From NCBI RefSeq assembly GCF_008271365.1, contig NZ_CP043430.1, forward strand, positions 2,418,001 to 2,482,000: a DNA stretch of 64,000 nucleotides, written 5' to 3'. How positions within the stretch are numbered: the stretch's first letter is position 1; every line of letters begins with the position of its first letter. Shown piece by piece: positions 58,917 through 64,000 of this stretch. Below the pieces are notes generated by a model. The model ran no database searches. It was not told the DNA's origin and worked only from the letters and a program-made list of their open reading frames with translations. This DNA comes from Microbacterium sp. 1S1. GTDB lineage: Bacteria > Actinomycetota > Actinomycetes > Actinomycetales > Microbacteriaceae. Both the position numbers and the translations under genes were made by a program.

Positions 58917-59807
58917 ATGGCTGTGGTCACCATCCGCCAGCTGCTCGACAGCGGCGTGCACTTCGGACACCAGACCCGTCGGTGGAACCCGAAGGTGAAG
59001 CGCTTCATCCTCACGGAGCGCAGCGGCATCCACATCATCGACCTCCAGCAGTCGCTCGGCTACATCGACAAGGCGTACGACTTCGTCAAGGAGACCGTCG
59101 CGCACGGCGGCACCATCCTCTTCGTCGGCACCAAGAAGCAGGCGCAGGAGATCCTCGCGGAGCAGGCCACCCGCGTCGGCCAGCCGTACGTGAACCAGCG
59201 CTGGCTCGGTGGCCTCCTCACCAACTTCTCCACCATCGCGAAGCGCCTCGCTCGCATGAAGGAGCTCGAGGAGCTCGACTACGAGAACCCCGCTGCCTCG
59301 GGCTTCACGAAGAAGGAGCTGCTGCTCAAGAAGCGTGAGCTGGACAAGCTCCACAAGTCGCTCGGCGGTATCCGCAACCTCACGAAGACGCCGTCCGCCC
59401 TCTGGGTCGTCGACGCCAAGCGCGAGCACCTCGCCATCGACGAGGCCAAGAAGCTCGGGATCCCGGTGATCGGCATCCTCGACACCAACGCCGACCCGGA
59501 CGACTTCCAGTACCCGATCCCGGGCAACGACGACGCCATCCGCTCGGTCTCGCTGCTGACGCGCATCATCGCCGACGCGGCCGCCGAGGGCCTGCAGCAG
59601 AAGCACAACCCGGACTCGGGCGACGCAGAGCCGCTGGCCGAGTGGGAGAAGGAGCTCCTCGAGGCTCCCGTCCAGGAGTCCGCTGACGCTGCCGACGCCA
59701 CCGCCGCCGACGCGGCCGGTGCGCAGGAGCACGACGAGGCGATCGCCGCCGCTTCCGGTGAGGAGACCGCCGAGGTCGCCGCCGCCGAGGCCGCAGACGC
59801 CAAGTAA
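58917..59807 (+). CDS. rpsB: 30S ribosomal protein S2
   Basis: 296 residues. The S2 core (about 1-235) includes [29 protein letters not shown] and [15 protein letters not shown] 60-residue Ala/Glu/Asp-rich C-terminal extension follows, as in other actinobacteria. ATG 58917 has AGGAGA upstream. It is followed after 40 bases by tsf, the universal rpsB-tsf pair. Confidence 0.97.
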   Translation: MAVVTIRQLLDSGVHFGHQTRRWNPKVKRFILTERSGIHIIDLQQSLGYIDKAYDFVKETVAHGGTILFVGTKKQAQEILAEQATRVGQPYVNQRWLGGLLTNFSTIAKRLARMKELEELDYENPAASGFTKKELLLKKRELDKLHKSLGGIRNLTKTPSALWVVDAKREHLAIDEAKKLGIPVIGILDTNADPDDFQYPIPGNDDAIRSVSLLTRIIADAAAEGLQQKHNPDSGDAEPLAEWEKELLEAPVQESADAADATAADAAGAQEHDEAIAAASGEETAEVAAAEAADAK

Positions 59808-59847
59808 TCCTCGTTCACCCACACAACGAAGCAAGGAGCCACCACAC

Positions 59848-60675
59848 ATGGCCAACTTCACCATCGCCGACCTCAAGGCGCTGCGTGAGCAGCTCGGCAC
59901 GGGAATGGTCGACACCAAGAAGGCGCTCGAGGAGGCTGACGGCGACGTCGAGAAGGCCACCGAGATCCTGCGCCTGAAGGGTGCCAAGGGCAACGCCAAG
60001 CGCGCCGACCGTTCGACCAGCGAGGGCCTCGTCGTCGCTCGCGAGCAGGACGGCGCCGTGACGCTCGTCGAGCTCGCCTGCGAGACCGACTTCGTCGCCA
60101 AGAACGAGCGCTTCATCGCGCTGGCCGACAAGGTCGCCGACGCCGTCGCCGCCGTGAAGGCCGACTCGGTCGAGGCCGCGCTGGCCGCCCCGGCGGGAGA
60201 CAAGACCGTCGAGCAGCTCATCTCGGAAGAGGCCGCCATCATCGGCGAGAAGGTCGAGCTCCGGCGCGTGCGCACCGTCACCGGTGACAGCGTCGAGGTC
60301 TACCTGCACCGCACGAGCAAGGACCTGCCCCCGCAGATCGGTGTCGTCGTCGCCTACTCCGGTGACGACGCCGCGACCGCGCGGAGCATCGCCCAGCACA
60401 TCTCGTTCGCGAACCCGTCGTACCTGTCCCGCGAGGACGTGCCGGCGGACGCGGTCGAGAAGGAGCGCGAGATCGTCACCGAGATCTCTCGCAACGAGGG
60501 CAAGCCGGAGGCTGCTCTGCCGAAGATCGTCGAGGGCCGCGTCGCTGCGTTCATCAAGCAGGTCGCCCTGCTCGAGCAGGACTACGCGAAGGACAACAAG
60601 CTCTCCGTCGCCCAGGTGGCGAAGGACGCCGGTATCACCGTGACGGACTTCGCGCGCTTCAAGGTCGGCGCGTAA
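59848..60675 (+). CDS. tsf: Elongation factor Ts
   Basis: 275 residues; nucleotide exchange factor for EF-Tu. The N-terminal UBA-like part has [31 protein letters not shown] and the EF-Tu-contact motif [12 protein letters not shown] is near residue 80. ATG 59848 has AAGGAG 9 bases upstream. A strong terminator follows, separating it from pyrH. Confidence 0.97.
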   Translation: MANFTIADLKALREQLGTGMVDTKKALEEADGDVEKATEILRLKGAKGNAKRADRSTSEGLVVAREQDGAVTLVELACETDFVAKNERFIALADKVADAVAAVKADSVEAALAAPAGDKTVEQLISEEAAIIGEKVELRRVRTVTGDSVEVYLHRTSKDLPPQIGVVVAYSGDDAATARSIAQHISFANPSYLSREDVPADAVEKEREIVTEISRNEGKPEAALPKIVEGRVAAFIKQVALLEQDYAKDNKLSVAQVAKDAGITVTDFARFKVGA

Positions 60676-60682
60676 CACTGTC

Positions 60683-60719
60683 GAAGGGGTTCGGATCGTG
60701 TGATCCGAACCCCTTCTTC
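60683..60719 (+). terminator. Intrinsic terminator after tsf
   Basis: A perfect 15-pair stem (60683-60697 with 60702-60716), GTGT loop, then TTC. It begins 7 bases after the stop. Confidence 0.9.
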
Positions 60720-60734
60720 ATGCCCACCAGGCAC

Positions 60735-60740
60735 TATCTT
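60735..60740 (+). promoter_or_regulatory. Probable -10 box of pyrH
   Basis: TATCTT, directly after the tsf terminator and 25 bases before the pyrH ATG. No convincing -35 box is seen. Confidence 0.35.
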
Positions 60741-60765
60741 GAATCGGGACGAGAGGACATCCCCC

Positions 60766-61482
60766 ATGACTGAACGCACCGGACGCCGTCGCGTCCTCCT
60801 CAAGCTCTCCGGAGAGGCGTTCGGCGCCGGGCAGCTCGGCGTCAACCCCGACGTGGTCAGCCAGATGGCGCGGGAGATCGCCGCCGCGGTCGACCGCGTC
60901 GAGGTCGCTGTCGTCGTCGGTGGCGGCAACTTCTTCCGCGGCGCGGAGCTCAGCCAGCGCGGCATGGACCGGGGACGTGCCGACTACATGGGCATGCTCG
61001 GCACCGTGATGAACGCCCTCGCCCTGCAGGACTTCCTGGAGCAGGCGGGCGCCGCGACGCGCGTGCAGTCGGCGATCTCGATGACTCAGGTCGCCGAGCC
61101 CTACATCCCGCGACGCGCCGAGCGTCACATGGAGAAGGGCCGCGTGGTCATCTTCGGCGCGGGGGCCGGGCTCCCGTACTTCTCCACCGACACCGTCGCC
61201 GCGCAGCGGGCGCTGGAGATCGGCGCGCAGGAGGTCCTCGTCGCCAAGAACGGTGTCGACGCGATCTACACCGCCGACCCGAACAAGCACGCCGACGCCG
61301 AGCGCATCGACCGCGTGACCTACCGTGATGCGCTCCAGCAGGGCCTCAAGGTCGTGGATTCGACGGCGTTCAGCCTTTGCATGGACAACAACATGGACAT
61401 GCGGGTCTTCGGCATGGAGCCGGCGGGCAACGTGACCCGTGCACTCTTGGGCGAGGCCATTGGCACGCTCGTCACGGCCTGA
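60766..61482 (+). CDS. pyrH: UMP kinase
   Basis: 238 residues of the amino-acid-kinase fold; phosphorylates UMP to UDP. Signatures are [15 protein letters not shown] near residue 6, [11 protein letters not shown] near 48, and [12 protein letters not shown] near 168. ATG 60766 is preceded by GAGAGGA. It stands between tsf and frr, the usual order, with its own promoter after the tsf terminator. Confidence 0.97.
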   Translation: MTERTGRRRVLLKLSGEAFGAGQLGVNPDVVSQMAREIAAAVDRVEVAVVVGGGNFFRGAELSQRGMDRGRADYMGMLGTVMNALALQDFLEQAGAATRVQSAISMTQVAEPYIPRRAERHMEKGRVVIFGAGAGLPYFSTDTVAAQRALEIGAQEVLVAKNGVDAIYTADPNKHADAERIDRVTYRDALQQGLKVVDSTAFSLCMDNNMDMRVFGMEPAGNVTRALLGEAIGTLVTA

Positions 61483-61513
61483 GCGCCTGCACGGGACGGG
61501 ACCCCGCTCCCGA

Positions 61514-61519
61514 TAGAAT
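61514..61519 (+). promoter_or_regulatory. -10 box of frr
   Basis: TAGAAT, 30 bases before the GTG start; GGAGC lies in between as ribosome site. Confidence 0.45.
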
Positions 61520-61549
61520 TTCCAGAACACCCCGACGATAGGAGCTACC

Positions 61550-62104
61550 GTGATCGCGGACGTCCTCGCTGAAACCACCACCCGTATGTCCCGGGCTGTC
61601 GAGGCTGCCAAGGAGGACTTCTCCACGGTGCGCACCGGTCGTGCGAACCCGCAGCTCTTCCAGAAGGTGCTGGTCGACTACTACGGCACGCCGACGCCGC
61701 TCGCGCAGCTCGCCTCGTTGGCCAACCAGGAGGCACGGACGCTGATCATCACGCCGTACGACAAGTCGGCCCTGAAGGCGATCGAGCAGGCCATCCGAGA
61801 CATGCCGAACCTCGGTGCGAACCCGACGAACGACGGCAATCTCGTTCGTGTCACGATGCCGGAGCTGACGGCGGAGCGTCGCAAGGAGTACGTCAAGCTC
61901 GTCAAGTCGAAGGCCGAGGACGCGAAGGTCCACGTTCGCGGCATCCGCCGGAAGGCGAAGGACGAGCTCGACGGTCTGAAGAGCGAGCTCGGCGAGGACG
62001 AGATCGCTCGCGGTGAGAAGGAGCTGGACGCTCTGACCCGCCAGCACGTCGACCTCATCGACGACGCGCTGAAGCGCAAAGAGGCCGAACTCCTCGAGGT
62101 GTAG
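61550..62104 (+). CDS. frr: Ribosome recycling factor
   Basis: 184 residues, full length. It splits the post-termination ribosome with EF-G. The conserved [24 protein letters not shown] and [18 protein letters not shown], with its long coiled-coil, are present. GTG 61550 has AGGAG upstream. cdsA begins 5 bases after the stop, so both may share the message. Confidence 0.97.
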   Translation: MIADVLAETTTRMSRAVEAAKEDFSTVRTGRANPQLFQKVLVDYYGTPTPLAQLASLANQEARTLIITPYDKSALKAIEQAIRDMPNLGANPTNDGNLVRVTMPELTAERRKEYVKLVKSKAEDAKVHVRGIRRKAKDELDGLKSELGEDEIARGEKELDALTRQHVDLIDDALKRKEAELLEV

Positions 62105-62109
62105 CCCGT

Positions 62110-63252
62110 ATGTCCGACGAATCGCGAGGCGCCGAGGGGGAATCGCCGGTGTCCCGCCCGGAGGCGGTGCCGAAAGACGGGACCGCGGGCGGAGCCCCGC
62201 TGGCGGATGCCGCCTTCCCGGCGTTCGACGCCGCGGCCGTGCCTCCGCGGCCGCCGCTGCCCCCGCCCGGCACGTCGGGCACGGCCTCACGGCTTGATAC
62301 CGCGGACCACAACGCGATCCGCGAGCAGTGGCGCCAGGCGCGGGACGAGTTCGGTACTCATGTCTCGCATGCGCGCGATCAGCTCGATCAAGCCAACGAG
62401 CGCATCAAGCAGCGCACCGGCCGGGACCTCGTCCTCGCGATCCTGATCGGACTCGCCTTCGGTGCGGCGCTCCTCGGATCGCTGCTGTTCATCAAGGCGC
62501 TGTTCGTGCCGTTCGCGCTGGCGGCCGCTCTGCTGGGCGTCTATGAACTGACCCGCGCCCTGCGCGCCGCCGGCCGACGCGTCGATGTGATCCCGCAGCT
62601 GGTCGCCGCCGCTTTCCTCGTGCTGTCGGCCTACTTCGCCGAGCCCTGGCTGAGCTGGGTGATGCTGTTCGTCTCGGTCGCCTTCGTGATCGTCTGGCGC
62701 TTGCTCGCACAGATGGTCGCCAAGGACGGCCGGACATACGGTGACGTGCTCACGGATGCCGTCATCGGCGGCTTCGTGCAGATCTACGTTCCCTTCCTCG
62801 CCGGGGTCGCGCTCATCCTGCTCGAGCAGGAGGGCGGTCAGTGGTGGGTCCTCAGCTTCATCGCGATCGCCGTGGCGGCCGACACGGGCGCCTACGCGGC
62901 TGGTCTCGCGTTCGGTCGGCACCCGATGGCTCCGCGGATCAGTCCGAAGAAGACGTGGGAGGGCTTCGGCGGTGCCGTCGTCGCCTCCCTGGCGGCCGGT
63001 GTCCTCCTGGCGATGTTCCTGCTCGATCTCCCGTGGTGGGGTGGGGTGCTCTTCGGCGGCGCCATCCTCCTCTCGGCGACGCTCGGCGACCTCGGCGAGT
63101 CGATGCTCAAGCGCGACCTCGGCATCAAGGACATGAGCTCCTGGCTTCCGGGGCATGGAGGACTCCTGGACCGTCTGGACAGCATCCTGCCGTCCACGAT
63201 CCCGGCTCTCTGCCTGTACTTCCTCCTCTCTCCCTGGGTGGTGCTGCGATGA
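62110..63252 (+). CDS. cdsA: Phosphatidate cytidylyltransferase
   Basis: 380 residues, making CDP-diacylglycerol from phosphatidate and CTP. The first 110 residues are a soluble Pro/Ala-rich and helical extension, longer than in E. coli. About eight transmembrane helices follow. The signature near the end, GDLGESMLKRDLGIKDMSSWLPGHGGLLDRLDS-like, holds the metal-binding acidic residues. Its stop overlaps the next gene by 4 bases. It continues the lipid route of plsC and gpsA. Confidence 0.95.
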   Translation: MSDESRGAEGESPVSRPEAVPKDGTAGGAPLADAAFPAFDAAAVPPRPPLPPPGTSGTASRLDTADHNAIREQWRQARDEFGTHVSHARDQLDQANERIKQRTGRDLVLAILIGLAFGAALLGSLLFIKALFVPFALAAALLGVYELTRALRAAGRRVDVIPQLVAAAFLVLSAYFAEPWLSWVMLFVSVAFVIVWRLLAQMVAKDGRTYGDVLTDAVIGGFVQIYVPFLAGVALILLEQEGGQWWVLSFIAIAVAADTGAYAAGLAFGRHPMAPRISPKKTWEGFGGAVVASLAAGVLLAMFLLDLPWWGGVLFGGAILLSATLGDLGESMLKRDLGIKDMSSWLPGHGGLLDRLDSILPSTIPALCLYFLLSPWVVLR

Positions 63253-63830
63253 ACGACGATCGGACCGACGCCCGGACGCGGAGCTCCGCGAAACCGGCCT
63301 TCGCGCTCACCAGCGGGCGCACGAAGGGGTACCACCGCGCGGCGGTGGACAGCTTCCTCGCGTCCGCGCGGCAGGCGTTCGAGACCGGCGGAGACGACCT
63401 CACGGCCGAGGACGTGCGGACGGCCTCCTTCCCGCTCGTCAAGGAGGGGTACGCGGTCGCGGACGTCGATGCCGCGCTCGGCCGGGTCGAGGACGCCTTC
63501 GCCGCGCGCGAACGAGAGCGCGCGGTGCGTTCCCGGGGCGCAGGAGCCTGGGTGGAGCAGGCCAGGGCCGAAGCGCAGGTGATCCTGGACCACCTGGCCC
63601 GTCCCCGCCGCCAGCGGTTCGCTCGCACCGGCTTCCTCACTTACGGCTACCGGGTGGACGAGGTCGATCACGTGACGTCGCGCATCGTCCGCTACCTGCG
63701 CGACGGCGACGCCCTGACCGCCGAGCAACTGCGTTCCGCGGCCTTCCGCATGCAGCGCGGCGGCTACCGCGAGGAGCAGGTCGACGCGCTTCTCGATGCC
63801 ACTATCGACGTCATCCTCGCGGTGCGCTGA
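63249..63830 (+). CDS. DivIVA-domain-like protein with an internal duplication
   Basis: 193 residues, soluble. Two similar halves each carry a GY-x-x-x-x-VD motif followed by a helix: KGYHRAAVDSFL near residue 25 with KEGYAVADVDAAL near 66, then YGYRVDEVDHV near 130 with RGGYREEQVDALL near 170. The LTAEDVR and LTAEQLR segments repeat too. The pattern is that of DivIVA N-terminal domains, which bind curved membranes, though no transmembrane or long coiled-coil part is present. ATG 63249 overlaps the cdsA stop. A role at poles or septum is an inference. Confidence 0.8.
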   Translation: MNDDRTDARTRSSAKPAFALTSGRTKGYHRAAVDSFLASARQAFETGGDDLTAEDVRTASFPLVKEGYAVADVDAALGRVEDAFAARERERAVRSRGAGAWVEQARAEAQVILDHLARPRRQRFARTGFLTYGYRVDEVDHVTSRIVRYLRDGDALTAEQLRSAAFRMQRGGYREEQVDALLDATIDVILAVR

Positions 63831-63862
63831 ACCCGTCGATGGCCTGTTCAGGCAGGTATGCG

Positions 63863-63868
63863 TAAACT
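63863..63868 (+). promoter_or_regulatory. -10 box of the right-edge gene
   Basis: TAAACT, 10 bases before GTG 63879. Confidence 0.4.
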
Positions 63869-63878
63869 GTCCTCCATC

Positions 63879-64000
63879 GTGAACTCCCGAAACGACATGA
63901 TTCCCGAACGAAGCGACTCCGCGCTGGTACCCGCAGCGACGGCCACGTCCGCCACCCGTGGCACGCGACGCTGGACGCGTCGCCGCGGTGTCGCCGGCGT
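63879..64000 (+). CDS. N-terminus of an unknown protein cut by the right edge
   Basis: About 40 residues are visible from GTG 63879 (MNSRNDMIPERSDSALVPAA), running off the window. A Thr/Ala-rich stretch leads to an Arg-rich segment (TRRWTRRRGVAGV), as before a membrane or signal segment. An in-frame ATG at 63858 would add 7 residues but overlaps the -10 box. A secreted or membrane protein is likely; the family cannot be told. Confidence 0.5.
   Translation, partial: MNSRNDMIPERSDSALVPAATATSATRGTRRWTRRRGVAG

Noticed and set aside
1..64000. CRISPR arrays, insertion sequences, prophage or integrase-type islands
   Set aside because: No regularly spaced repeats, transposase motifs or composition break was seen. 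The only tyrosine recombinase is housekeeping XerC in its normal neighbourhood.

Overview
The window is chromosomal DNA from a high-GC Gram-positive actinobacterium. The very high third-position GC, the gene order (coaD-DUF177-rpmF-rnc-mutM, smc-ftsY-ffh-rpsP-khpA-rimM-trmD-rplS-lepB-rnhB-DUF2469-yraN-comM-dprA-xerC, rpsB-tsf-pyrH-frr-cdsA), the actinobacterial DUF2469, DUF3515 and DUF4349 proteins, and many apparently leaderless genes point to the family Microbacteriaceae, most likely Microbacterium or a close relative. That taxonomic call is an inference from content and order; no 16S gene is present. There is no insertion sequence, prophage, CRISPR array, pseudogene or obvious island. Almost all of the window is core genome, densely packed, with many 4-base start/stop overlaps.

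Layout. 1-5.5 kb: a secreted trypsin-like protease cut by the left edge, a metallo-beta-lactamase-fold hydrolase, tRNA-Glu(CTC), an ArsR-type regulator coupled to an MFS exporter, and an ECF sigma factor coupled to a membrane DUF4349 protein. 5.5-9.4 kb: a TerC-family membrane protein behind a probable manganese (yybP-ykoY) riboswitch, and a sulfur-type pair of flavin monooxygenase and PLP sulfhydrylase. 9.4-15.9 kb: a probable leucine leader peptide, leuC-leuD, then envelope genes murA, plsC, gpsA and ddl. 15.9-23.2 kb: DUF3515 lipoprotein, thiL, rsmD, recG, coaD, DUF177, rpmF, rnc, mutM. 23.2-27.2 kb: an ABC exporter pair, a double-GNAT acetyltransferase and two unrecognised small genes. 27.3-38.2 kb: smc, hydrolase, ftsY, DUF2004, lipA-lipB, a TetR regulator, a second sigma factor with a membrane partner, and ffh. 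38.2-46.6 kb: EamA transporter/LysR pair, the glycerol cluster glpD-glpF-glpK with a SorC-family regulator, and a GCS2-type ligase. 46.7-64 kb: the translation, secretion and DNA-repair clusters listed above, ending in rpsB-tsf-pyrH-frr-cdsA, a DivIVA-related repeat protein and a cut ORF.

How the genes work together. Translation and its maturation dominate (rpsP, rimM, trmD, rplS, rpsB, tsf, frr, rpmF, rsmD, map, tRNA-Glu), with co-translational secretion (ffh, ftsY, lepB), chromosome maintenance (smc, recG, rnhB, mutM, xerC, dprA/comM) and envelope precursors (murA, ddl, gpsA, plsC, cdsA). Glycerol is taken up, phosphorylated and oxidised by glpF, glpK and glpD, and gpsA and plsC use the same glycerol-3-phosphate pool for phospholipids, continued by cdsA.

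The least ordinary signals are regulatory. They are a leaderless Leu-rich leader ORF before leuC, a leaderless 12-codon ORF overlapping the smc start, divergent leaderless promoters with overlapping -10 boxes at DUF3515/thiL, a 37-codon small gene with a near-consensus promoter and Shine-Dalgarno, palindromic operators at the ArsR and glpD/SorC promoters, and structured leaders before three ribosomal-protein genes. I saw no convincing new enzymatic or defence system.
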